A DNA stretch of 24,984 nucleotides from Acanthamoeba sp. SK_2022b. Lineage: Eukaryota > Discosea > Longamoebia > Acanthamoebidae. The DNA is taken from NCBI GenBank assembly GCA_027943245.1, contig JANDJZ010000744.1:1-24984 (forward strand), given 5' to 3'. Positions 1-7,029 of this stretch are shown here, piece after piece (position 1 is the stretch's first letter; each line of letters starts with the position of its first letter). Under the pieces are notes generated by a model. That model saw only the letters and a program-made list of their open reading frames with translations. It had not been told where the DNA came from and did not search any database. The translations under genes were made by a program, and so were the position numbers.

Positions 1-32
<32 letters not shown>

Positions 33-56
33 CAGTGCCACGGCAAGCTGTCGTGA
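1..56 (+). CDS. secA: Preprotein translocase ATPase SecA, C-terminal end only (partial)
   Basis: Only the last 17 codons and the TGA (54-56) are inside the window, read from base 3. They encode the C-terminal zinc-binding (SEC-C) tail of SecA: the pattern C-x-C-x-S-G-x5-C-H with a short basic end is visible. In SecA this tail binds zinc and contacts the chaperone SecB and phospholipids, while the upstream ATPase drives protein export through SecYEG. The same tail occurs on some unrelated SEC-C proteins. The following argJ and the nearby mutT fit the usual secA neighbourhood in proteobacteria, so SecA is the likely parent. The gene runs off the left edge. Confidence 0.85.
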
Positions 57-62
57 TGCGGC

Positions 63-128
63 CGGCGTCGTAAGACGCCGCAAGACACGGAAAACGGCAC
101 GGATGCACTCCGTGCCGTTTTCTTTTTT
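63..128 (+). terminator. secA intrinsic terminator with a preceding small hairpin
   Basis: A perfect 13-bp inverted repeat pairs 91-103 with 109-121 around a 5-base loop and runs into a T-rich tail (CTTTTTT, 122-128). This is a textbook rho-independent terminator. Just upstream, 63-69 pairs with 74-80 around GTAA, a GNRA-type tetraloop, forming a second stable hairpin that may protect the secA mRNA 3' end. Together they separate secA from argJ. Confidence 0.9.
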
Positions 129-206
129 AAGGTCGATGAAATACGTGCCGCCCCGGTTTGTTCCGATAATGGAGCGCGTTTTTCTTTCACTGTAGGAAGC
201 CCCTCA

Positions 207-1439
207 ATGCCTGTGAATCTCTCCGCTCCCGTGCACGCCGACCTGTTGGCGATCAACGGCGTTCGCATCGGCGTCACCGAAGCCGGTGTGCGCAAGGCCA
301 ACCGCAAGGACCTGTCCGTGTTCCTGCTCGACGAGGGCGCTTCGGTGGCGGGTGTGTTCACGCAGAACCGTTTCTGCGCAGCGCCCGTGCAGGTCAGCCG
401 CGAGCACTTGGCCCAGACGTCCGGCGCCATCCGTGCCATGGTCATCAACACAGGCAATGCCAATGCCGGCACCGGCGCTGACGGACTGGCGCGCGCGCGC
501 CGCACCTGTGCGGATCTGGCTGCGCTGCTGCAGCTCAAGCCCGAGCAGATCCTGCCGTTCTCCACTGGCGTGATCATGGAAGAGCTGCCCGTGGATCGCA
601 TCGCCGCCGGCCTGCCAGCTGCCATCGCAGCAGCCAAGGCCGACAACTGGGGCACGGCCGCCGAAGGCATCATGACCACCGACACCCTGCCCAAGGCCTT
701 CAGCCGCGCCGTGGATATTGGCGGCAAGCGTGTGAGCATCACCGGCATCAGCAAGGGTGCAGGCATGATTCGCCCCAACATGGCGACCATGCTGGGCTTT
801 CTGGCCACCGACGCCGCCATCGCACCCGAACTGCTGCAGCCTCTGGTCAAGGAACTGGCCGACGGATCGTTCAACCGCGTGACCATCGACGGCGACACGT
901 CGACCAACGACTCCTTCGTGCTGGTGGCCACGCACAAGGCCGGCAATGCGCAGATCACTTCGCTGACCAGTGCCGAAGGCCTGGCCCTGAAGGCTGCATT
1001 GCTGGATGTGTCGCGCCTGCTGGCCCAGGCCATCGTGCGCGACGGCGAAGGCGCCACCAAGTTCATCACCGTCAAGGTGGAGGGCGGCAAGACCGAGGCC
1101 GAGTGCCGCCTCGTGGCCTATTCCATCGCGCATTCACCCCTGGTCAAGACGGCGTTCTTTGCCAGCGATCCGAACCTGGGCCGCATCCTTGCGGCGGTGG
1201 GCTATGCTAGCATCGACGATCTGGACCAGACCAAGATCGACCTGTACCTGAACGATGTGCATGTCGCAGTCAATGGCGGCCGCAACCCTGCCTATCAGGA
1301 GGAAGACGGCCAGCGCGTGATGAAGCAGCAGGAGATCATCGTGCGCGTGCTACTGGGCCGAGGGCAGGCCGAGCAGACCGTGTGGACCTGCGATCTGAGC
1401 CACGACTACGTGAGCATCAACGCCGACTACCGCTCCTGA
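207..1439 (+). CDS. argJ: Bifunctional glutamate N-acetyltransferase / ornithine acetyltransferase ArgJ
   Basis: ArgJ transfers acetyl from N-acetylornithine to glutamate in the cyclic arginine pathway; bifunctional forms also use acetyl-CoA. The 410-residue product has the normal length. The family hallmark [14 protein letters not shown] is present. The Thr in it (residue 194) is where the precursor cuts itself into alpha and beta chains, and it is the catalytic nucleophile. The N-G-G-R-N-P-A motif near the C-terminus also fits the family. The ATG at 207 follows AGGAAG (194-199) at good spacing. The gene stands behind the secA terminator, so it needs its own promoter; GATAAT at 165-170 is a possible -10, but I see no -35 partner. 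Whether this copy is bifunctional cannot be read from sequence alone. Confidence 0.97.
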   Translation: MPVNLSAPVHADLLAINGVRIGVTEAGVRKANRKDLSVFLLDEGASVAGVFTQNRFCAAPVQVSREHLAQTSGAIRAMVINTGNANAGTGADGLARARRTCADLAALLQLKPEQILPFSTGVIMEELPVDRIAAGLPAAIAAAKADNWGTAAEGIMTTDTLPKAFSRAVDIGGKRVSITGISKGAGMIRPNMATMLGFLATDAAIAPELLQPLVKELADGSFNRVTIDGDTSTNDSFVLVATHKAGNAQITSLTSAEGLALKAALLDVSRLLAQAIVRDGEGATKFITVKVEGGKTEAECRLVAYSIAHSPLVKTAFFASDPNLGRILAAVGYASIDDLDQTKIDLYLNDVHVAVNGGRNPAYQEEDGQRVMKQQEIIVRVLLGRGQAEQTVWTCDLSHDYVSINADYRS

Positions 1440-1460
1440 CTCTCCACCCACCGTGCCGCC

Positions 1461-1492
1461 GGCAGCCGCAGGCCTTGTGCCTGGCTGCTGCC
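1461..1492 (+). other. Stem-loop downstream of argJ
   Basis: Within the 165-base gap between argJ and the ATPase gene, 1461-1466 pairs with 1487-1492 and 1469-1473 with 1479-1483, separated by a small internal loop, around a 5-base loop. It is followed only by a short AGCTTTCAA stretch, so it is at best a weak terminator or a processing/stability hairpin. No gene is seen in the rest of the gap. Confidence 0.35.
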
Positions 1493-1604
1493 AGCTTTCA
1501 ATGGCGGCCGGCGCGCAAAAGCTCTGGCGTTGGCATGAGATCCATCTCGATTCCCGGGCATATCCAGCGTCGGTGGCCGTGAGATCCGTATTCGAGAGAC
1601 ATCC

Positions 1605-2561
1605 ATGACATTGCCCACAGAAGCCGTCGCCGCCCCCTTGCTGCAACTCGTGCAGCGCGCCGAGCAACTGATGCAGCGCATCGAGGCCATCCTGCCCCAG
1701 CCGCTGCAATCCCCCGCCGACTGGAGTGCCTCCATCGCCTGGCGCTATCGCAAGCGCGCCAACGGCTGCGGTTTGCTGGAGCCCGTGCGCCATGTCGGCG
1801 CCATGCAGCTGTCCGACCTGCAGAACATCGATGTGCAAAAGGACAAGATCGCGCGCAACACCGAGCAGTTCGTGACCGGCCGCACGGCCAACAACGTGCT
1901 GCTCACCGGCGCGCGCGGCACGGGAAAATCCTCGCTGATCCGTGCCTGCCTGCATGCCTTTGCGTCGCAGGGCTTGCGCCTGATCGAGGTGGACAAGGCC
2001 GATCTGACCGACCTGCCCGACATCGTCGATGTGGTGGCCGGCCGGCCCGAGAAGTTCATCATCTATTGCGACGATCTGAGCTTTGAGGAAGGCGAGCCTG
2101 GCTACAAGGCCATGAAGTCCATTCTGGATGGATCGGTCAGCGCCGCCAGCCCGAACGTGCTGGTCTATGCGACCAGCAATCGCCGCCATCTGCTGCCGGA
2201 GTACCAGTCCGAGAATCTGACCTACCAGCGCGGCGAGGATGGGGAGCTGCATCCCGGAGAGGTGATCGAGGAAAAAATCTCGCTGTCCGAGCGTTTCGGC
2301 CTGTGGGTGAGCTTCTACCCGTTCAGCCAGGATGAGTACCTGCGCGTGGTGGCACAGTGGCTGGAGGCCCTGGGCCTGGACCAGGCCACGATCGAGGCGG
2401 CACGCCCGGAGGCCCTGGTCTGGGCGCTGGAGCGCGGTTCACGCAGCGGTCGCGTGGCCCACCAGTTTGCGCGCGACTATGCGGGCCGTGCCGAGCGCCC
2501 GAACCAGCGCCAGACCGGCATCGCCGATGTCCAGGGGTTGGCTGAAGAGGCTGAGCTCTGA
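1605..2561 (+). CDS. DUF815-family AAA-type ATPase
   Basis: This 318-residue protein belongs to the DUF815 family of P-loop ATPases, whose cellular role is not established. A Walker A loop G-A-R-G-T-G-K-S-S lies at residues 102-110. A Walker B-like strand F-I-I-Y-C-D-D follows at 151-157, then a sensor-like A-T-S-N-R-R. The N-terminal ~90 residues are helical and lack the ATPase motifs. No signal peptide or membrane segment is seen, so it should be cytosolic. The ATG at 1605 has only a weak purine stretch (GAGAGA) before it. It sits between argJ and mutT on the same strand, followed at once by a strong terminator (2569-2599). The fold assignment is secure; substrate and partners are unknown. 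Confidence 0.9.
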   Translation: MTLPTEAVAAPLLQLVQRAEQLMQRIEAILPQPLQSPADWSASIAWRYRKRANGCGLLEPVRHVGAMQLSDLQNIDVQKDKIARNTEQFVTGRTANNVLLTGARGTGKSSLIRACLHAFASQGLRLIEVDKADLTDLPDIVDVVAGRPEKFIIYCDDLSFEEGEPGYKAMKSILDGSVSAASPNVLVYATSNRRHLLPEYQSENLTYQRGEDGELHPGEVIEEKISLSERFGLWVSFYPFSQDEYLRVVAQWLEALGLDQATIEAARPEALVWALERGSRSGRVAHQFARDYAGRAERPNQRQTGIADVQGLAEEAEL

Positions 2562-2568
2562 GCACCTG

Positions 2569-2599
2569 CTGCCTGGCCCTGGGCTGGGCAGACTTTTTT
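2569..2599 (+). terminator. Intrinsic terminator between the DUF815 ATPase gene and mutT
   Basis: Bases 2569-2578 pair with 2582-2591 (10 bp, two of them G-U in RNA) around a CTG loop, directly followed by ACTTTTTT (2592-2599). It begins only 8 bases after the ATPase stop codon and ends 12 bases before the mutT GTG, so it should end or attenuate transcription coming from argJ and the ATPase gene. Confidence 0.75.
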
Positions 2600-2611
2600 G
2601 CGAAAGATCAA

Positions 2612-3118
2612 GTGACTGAAAAAGAAATCTCCCCCAAGGCCCGCGCTGAGGCGGCCGAGTCGCAGGCGCCAGTGCGGCGCAAGCACACCGAAGTCGCCGT
2701 TGGCGTGCTGCTTCGCGAGTCCGATGGCGCGTTGCTGATCACCAGTCGTCCGCCGGGCAAGCCGTATGCAGGCTACTGGGAGTTTCCGGGCGGCAAGATC
2801 GAAGCCGGCGAGACCGTGGAGCAGGCCTTGCGCCGTGAGCTGCAAGAGGAGCTGGGCGTAGAGATCGCAGCCGCTGAAGCCTGGAAGGTGACCGAGCATG
2901 ACTATCCACATGCCCTGGTGCGCCTGCACTGGTGCAAGGTCACGCGCTGGAGCGGGGAGTTCGAGATGCGTGAAGGCCAGCAGATGGCTTGGCAGCAACT
3001 TCCGCTGCAGGTGCATCCGGTGCTGCCAGGTGCCTATCCGGTGCTGCAGTGGCTGAGCGAGGAACGCGGGCTGCCTTTCGATGCCGGGTTCTACGAGGCA
3101 GGCCAGCCGAAAGCCTGA
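2612..3118 (+). CDS. mutT: MutT-like Nudix hydrolase (8-oxo-dGTP diphosphatase)
   Basis: The product is a 168-residue Nudix hydrolase. A complete Nudix box G-x5-E-x7-R-E-L-x-E-E-x-G-V spans residues 61-83 and supplies the metal-binding glutamates. The flanking G-Y-W-E-F-P-G-G motif is typical of MutT, which removes 8-oxo-dGTP from the nucleotide pool to prevent A:T to C:G transversions. The location near secA and yacG/zapD/coaE matches mutT synteny in proteobacteria. Translation appears to begin at GTG 2612, as no upstream ATG is in frame; the ribosome site is weak. The first ~25 residues are a charged extension absent from short MutT proteins. The gene begins just after a terminator and converges on yacG with a 10-base gap. 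Another Nudix specificity is possible. Confidence 0.85.
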   Translation: MTEKEISPKARAEAAESQAPVRRKHTEVAVGVLLRESDGALLITSRPPGKPYAGYWEFPGGKIEAGETVEQALRRELQEELGVEIAAAEAWKVTEHDYPHALVRLHWCKVTRWSGEFEMREGQQMAWQQLPLQVHPVLPGAYPVLQWLSEERGLPFDAGFYEAGQPKA

Positions 3119-3128
3119 TCGGGCCTGA

Positions 3129-3383
3129 TCAAGGCTCAGTGCGAGGATCGCCGAAGGGCGCATCCTCGGGCGGCATCGGTGCAGGCACGCGGAATTCCTC
3201 ATTGGCCCATGCGCCCAGGTCGATCTGGCGGCAGCGTTCGCTGCAGAAGGGGCGGAAACGGTTGGCTGGTGCGAACAAGCTGGGGCCTGCACAGGTCGGG
3301 CAGCGCACCGTGGGGCCGGCAGAAGAGAGGCTGGCGGGCTGGGGGGCGGGGGCGCTCGAGGGCATGTCGGCCGTCTTGTCCAT
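3129..3383 (-). CDS. yacG: DNA gyrase inhibitor YacG (zinc-binding)
   Basis: This is a small 84-residue zinc-binding protein. Four cysteines arranged C-x2-C (28, 31) and C-x3-C (47, 51) form the zinc site, with the family pattern [16 protein letters not shown]. In E. coli YacG binds GyrB and inhibits gyrase. The family core is about 60 residues; here a Ser/Ala/Pro-rich N-terminal stretch of about 24 residues precedes it. The ATG overlaps the zapD stop as TGATG (3385-3381), implying translational coupling. The open frame continues further upstream, but only antisense to zapD codon structure, so the coupled ATG is preferred. Confidence 0.92.
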   Translation of the reverse strand: MDKTADMPSSAPAPQPASLSSAGPTVRCPTCAGPSLFAPANRFRPFCSERCRQIDLGAWANEEFRVPAPMPPEDAPFGDPRTEP

Positions 3384-4138
3384 CAGCTGCAAAGCGTGAC
3401 CTCGAACGAGGCATCTTCGCTGCAGGGTTGAGGCTTGGCGCCGTTCTCGGGGCGGAGCAGGCGCACCGAAACCAGCAGGCGGTTGCCGCTGATCTCCGGA
3501 ACCAGATTCAACGACGGGTCTATGCGCAGGCGCAGCAGCTGAAAGCTGCGGCCGGGCGGCATGGCCTGCTGGAACACGCCTTTTTCGGCAGCCACCCATT
3601 GCGGCACGCCGGTTTCGCGCAGCAGCTTGAGCAGCAATTGCAGCGACTGACCCAGCGGGGTCAGGGTGCTGGCCCAGTCCTCCAGATCGCGCAGGCGTAT
3701 CTGGGGATCATGGAACTGCCAGGCGTGATAGGCAGGAAGGTCGAAGCCGCAGGTGCCGCCGGGGATGCCGATGCGGCTGCGCACGGCCATCAGCCACTCG
3801 TTTTCAGTCAGGGTCTGGCCGGCCTTGCCGTTTTGGGCATTGAGCTGGGCAAAGCACTGCTCCACATGGCGTGAGACCTGGTCAAGCATGTGCTCGGCAA
3901 TGTCGGGATTGCCGCGCAGGCTGTCGAGCAGGCTTTTGTGGCGCTCAAGGTCCTTGAGCACGTCCGTCTTCAGGTCGGTACGTGCCGCCACGTCCATGAT
4001 CTCGAAGATGGTGACCAGCGCAAAATGGTGATCGATGGAATGAGCGCGCGACAGCAACTCGCTCAGGCGGCGATATAGCTGTTCCAACCGGAGGTAGGTC
4101 CTCAGGCGCTCATTGAAAGGATATTCGTACAGGATCAC
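3383..4138 (-). CDS. zapD: Cell division protein ZapD
   Basis: ZapD binds FtsZ and bundles its filaments in the Z-ring. The 251-residue product has the usual length and opens with the family signature [18 protein letters not shown]. Characteristic W-x-x-D/E and Q-P motifs are not assigned individually. The start is GTG at 4138, where the conserved N-terminus begins, with GAGGAG (4149-4154) ten bases upstream. Its stop overlaps the yacG start. An 89-base gap separates it from coaE; a possible -10 element TATGAT (minus strand, 4232-4227) overlaps the coaE stop but has a poor -35. zapD and yacG may therefore have a weak promoter of their own besides read-through from coaE. Confidence 0.95.
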   Translation of the reverse strand: MILYEYPFNERLRTYLRLEQLYRRLSELLSRAHSIDHHFALVTIFEIMDVAARTDLKTDVLKDLERHKSLLDSLRGNPDIAEHMLDQVSRHVEQCFAQLNAQNGKAGQTLTENEWLMAVRSRIGIPGGTCGFDLPAYHAWQFHDPQIRLRDLEDWASTLTPLGQSLQLLLKLLRETGVPQWVAAEKGVFQQAMPPGRSFQLLRLRIDPSLNLVPEISGNRLLVSVRLLRPENGAKPQPCSEDASFEVTLCS

Positions 4139-4227
4139 GCTTGCTGGGCTCCTCGGGGTGCACAGGAATCAGCTGTCTACGTCGTGCACATGCTGAATTA
4201 CACGCACAGGCCAAGCCATGGCGTGCA

Positions 4228-4866
4228 TCATAGCCCGAACCATGCAGAGATTCGATCGGTGCATGCGCGCAAAGCCTCTATCGTCATGGCCTCGTCGTTG
4301 TAGAGCACCCAGTCGGCGGCTGCCAGCCGTGCCGCACGTGTGGCCTGGGCCGAGATGATGGCCTGCACCGCCTCGCGTGGCAATCCGTTGCGCGCGATCA
4401 CGCGAGCGATCTGCGTTTCGGTGCGGCAGTCAACGACCAGCACCGCATCAAGCATGGCAGGCCAGCGGCCGGACTCCACGAGCAAGGGAATGTCATGCAC
4501 GATGAGTCGGCACCCAGCCACTGTGGCCTGCTCCACTTGCCGGGACGTCTGCTGCGCCACGAGGGGATGGACGATGGCCTCCAGCTGCTGTCGTGCCGAG
4601 GGCTGCTGAAAGACCAGTTCGCGCATGCGCGTGCGGTCCAGGGCGCCGCTGGCGTCAATCAGTTCGGGCCCGAAGACGCGCGCTATCTCGGGCAGAGCAG
4701 CACCTTCGGGGGCGGTGAGGCTGCGAGAGATCTGGTCAGCATCGATTACGGCCGCTCCGCGCAAGCCCAGTTGCGCTGCGACGGTGCTCTTGCCGCTGCC
4801 AATGCCGCCCGTCAGGCCCAGCCGAAACGGGCGTGCAAGCAAGGGCGGGGTGATGCTGGGGGCCAT
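4228..4866 (-). CDS. coaE: Dephospho-CoA kinase CoaE
   Basis: CoaE phosphorylates the 3'-hydroxyl of the ribose in dephospho-CoA, the last step of coenzyme A synthesis. The P-loop G-G-I-G-S-G-K-S-T lies at residues 20-28 (from the ATG at 4866), followed by the family motif I-D-A-D-x-I-S-R (41-48) and H-D-I-P-L-L-V-E in the second half. The product is 212 residues, normal for the family (about 200). A TTG at 4884, overlapping the pilD stop, would add six residues; neither start has a clear ribosome site, and the ATG was chosen for family length. The gene follows pilD in the same direction with a 14-base gap, so it is probably co-transcribed with pilBCD. Confidence 0.96.
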   Translation of the reverse strand: MAPSITPPLLARPFRLGLTGGIGSGKSTVAAQLGLRGAAVIDADQISRSLTAPEGAALPEIARVFGPELIDASGALDRTRMRELVFQQPSARQQLEAIVHPLVAQQTSRQVEQATVAGCRLIVHDIPLLVESGRWPAMLDAVLVVDCRTETQIARVIARNGLPREAVQAIISAQATRAARLAAADWVLYNDEAMTIEALRACTDRISAWFGL

Positions 4867-4880
4867 GCCGCAGTGTTGAA

Positions 4881-5774
4881 TCAAAGGCCCAAGGCCGCCA
4901 ATAGGGATTGCAGCATCTGCTGCGGTCCGAACACCATGGCTGCAAAGCCGGCGCCCGCCAGAAAGGGGCCGAAGGGAACATAGCCGCCCTCACGCAGGCG
5001 GCTGTTGATCTTCAACGCGATGCCCACGATGGCGCCAATCACCGACGAGATCAGGATGATGGGCACGAGTGCCTGCCAGCCGAACCAGGCGCCCAGCGCG
5101 GCAAACAGCTTGAAGTCGCCGTAGCCCATGCCTTCCTTGCCGGTGGCCAGCTTGAAGGCCCAGTAAACCAGCCACAGCGAGAGATAGCCCGCTGCAGCGC
5201 CCCATACCGCGTTGGCCAGAGGCACGGCGGTCCAGTGCAGCGCCGACGACAGCAGTCCGGCCCACAGCAAGGGCAGGGTGATGTCGTCGGGAAGCAGTGT
5301 GGTGTCCCAGTCGATCAATGCCAGGCTCAGCAAGGCCGCACTGAAAAGGCACCAGGCAGCGCCTGTGGGCGTGATGCCCCATTGCGCCGCACAGTAGGCA
5401 AACAGCGCGGCGCAGGCCAATTCCACCAGCGGATAGCGGATGCTGATCGACGCCTTGCATTCGGAGCACCGGCCTCGCAGCGCCAGATAACTGAGCACGG
5501 GAATATTCTCGTACCAGTGGATGGCATGGCCGCAATGCGGGCAGCGCGAGCGGGGGCGGCTCAGGCTCAGGGGCGCCTCGGCAGGCGGCGGCGCTGTGGC
5601 GGGCGATGGCGTGGCGGAGGATGAAGATTGCTCTTGCGCCCATTGGGCGCATTCCGCATTCCATTGCTGCTCCATCATGCGGGGCAGCCTATGCACCACC
5701 ACGTTGAGAAAGCTGCCAACCAACAGGCCCAGCAGGCCGCCCAATGCAGCCTGCATCCAGAGTTCCAAAACCAT
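4881..5774 (-). CDS. pilD: Type IV prepilin peptidase / N-methyltransferase PilD
   Basis: PilD is the inner-membrane aspartic protease that removes the leader of type IV pilins (and type II secretion pseudopilins) and methylates the new N-terminus. The 297-residue product has the N-terminal domain with the G-S-F-L-N-V-V-V-H-R-L-P motif (20-31) and a four-cysteine zinc site C-P-H-C (78, 81) / C-S-E-C (103, 106). Acidic residues at 155/157 in L-I-D-W-D and D220 in G-M-G-Y-G-D are the catalytic aspartate regions. About eight hydrophobic segments follow. A low-complexity Ser/Ala/Pro insertion lies at about 50-68. The ATG overlaps the pilC stop as TGATG, so the two are translationally coupled. Confidence 0.97.
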   Translation of the reverse strand: MVLELWMQAALGGLLGLLVGSFLNVVVHRLPRMMEQQWNAECAQWAQEQSSSSATPSPATAPPPAEAPLSLSRPRSRCPHCGHAIHWYENIPVLSYLALRGRCSECKASISIRYPLVELACAALFAYCAAQWGITPTGAAWCLFSAALLSLALIDWDTTLLPDDITLPLLWAGLLSSALHWTAVPLANAVWGAAAGYLSLWLVYWAFKLATGKEGMGYGDFKLFAALGAWFGWQALVPIILISSVIGAIVGIALKINSRLREGGYVPFGPFLAGAGFAAMVFGPQQMLQSLLAALGL

Positions 5775-6991
5775 CAGACCACCTGGCCCAGCTTGAAGAT
5801 GGGTAGATACATCGAAACCACGATGCCGCCGATGAGGGTGCCCAGGAAAACAATGATGATGGGCTCCATCAGACTGGACAGGCCAGCCACCATGTCATCG
5901 ACCTCTTCTTCATAGAAATCGGCCGCCTTGCCCAGCATATGGTCGATAGAGCCGGATTCCTCGCCGATGGCGCACATCTGCAGCACCATGGACGGAAAGA
6001 CATTGGCATTGGTCATGGCCACGGTGAGACTGGTGCCGGTGGAGACTTCCTGCTGGATCTTTTCCGTGGCATTGGCATACACGGCATTGCCGGATGCGCC
6101 GCCGACAGAATCTAGTGCCTCGACCAATGGGACGCCCGCGGCAAACATGGTCGACAGCGTGCGCGTCCAGCGTGCGACGCAGGATTTCTCGATCAGCACG
6201 CCAAAGACCGGCACCTTCAGCAGCGTACGGTCCATGAATTGCTGCATGCGCTCGTTGCGCTTCCAGGCCTGCATGAAGAAGTAGAGACCGCCGCCAATCA
6301 CGCCGAAGATCAACCACCACCATTGGACAAAGACATCGCTGATGCCCATCACGAACAGCGTCGGTGCCGGCAGGTCGGCGCCGAACGAGGTGAACACTTC
6401 CTTGAAGGCCGGGATCACGAAGATCATGATGATGGTCACGACGATGAAGGCCACGACGATGACCGAGATCGGGTACATCAGCGCCGATTTGATCTTGGAC
6501 TTGATGGCCTCGGTCTTTTCCATGTACGTGGCCAGGCGGTCCAGCAGGGCTTCCAGGATACCGGCCGCTTCGCCCGCTTCCACCAGATTGCAGTAGAGGC
6601 TATCGAAGTACATGGGGTGCTTGCGATAGGCCGCGTTCAGCGAGGTGCCGGTCTCCACGTCGGCGCGAATATCGGCCAGAAGGCGCGTCACGCTGGGGTT
6701 GGTGTTGCCCCGTCCGACGATGTCGAAGGCCTGAAGCAGCGGGACGCCCGCCTTCATCATCGTTGCCATCTGGCGGGTGAACAGCGCAATGTCCTTGGGC
6801 TTGATCCTCTTGCCGCCGCGTGTGCGGCGCTTCTTGATCTTGCTGGGCAGCACGCCCTGGCGGCGCAGCATGGCCTGGACCTGGTTGATGCCCCCGGCCC
6901 GGGTCTCGCCTCGGATGATCTTGCCGTTGCGATCCTTGCCTTCCCATTCGAAGACAAATTCCTTGATTCCCTTGGACGCGGCTGTGGCCAT
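5774..6991 (-). CDS. pilC: Type IV pilus inner-membrane platform protein PilC
   Basis: PilC is the polytopic platform on which the PilB and PilT motors act during pilus extension and retraction. The 405-residue product shows two type II secretion F domains, at about 70-195 and 275-395, each followed by hydrophobic membrane segments. The repeat-defining pattern T-R-Q-M-A-T-M-M-K-A-G-V-P-L-L-Q-A in the first copy is echoed by T-R-T-L-S-T-M-F-A-A-G-V-P-L-V-E-A in the second. A basic cytoplasmic stretch (about 53-66) precedes the first. The ATG at 6991 follows GGGAG on the minus strand. The gene lies 38 bases after pilB and overlaps pilD. Confidence 0.97.
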   Translation of the reverse strand: MATAASKGIKEFVFEWEGKDRNGKIIRGETRAGGINQVQAMLRRQGVLPSKIKKRRTRGGKRIKPKDIALFTRQMATMMKAGVPLLQAFDIVGRGNTNPSVTRLLADIRADVETGTSLNAAYRKHPMYFDSLYCNLVEAGEAAGILEALLDRLATYMEKTEAIKSKIKSALMYPISVIVVAFIVVTIIMIFVIPAFKEVFTSFGADLPAPTLFVMGISDVFVQWWWLIFGVIGGGLYFFMQAWKRNERMQQFMDRTLLKVPVFGVLIEKSCVARWTRTLSTMFAAGVPLVEALDSVGGASGNAVYANATEKIQQEVSTGTSLTVAMTNANVFPSMVLQMCAIGEESGSIDHMLGKAADFYEEEVDDMVAGLSSLMEPIIIVFLGTLIGGIVVSMYLPIFKLGQVV

Positions 6992-7029
6992 CGTGCTCCC
7001 TCGTTTGTTGTCTGCGCTGTCCGCGCTAT

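Noticed and set aside
3111..3131. Tandem GCCTGATC copies (3113-3120 and 3123-3130) spanning the mutT and yacG stops.
   Set aside because: Short, with no T run; it is partly coding and probably chance, although a weak hairpin is possible.
3384..3599. Upstream extension of the yacG frame into zapD.
   Set aside because: It overlaps conserved zapD codons in another frame; the TGATG-coupled ATG at 3383 gives a normal YacG.
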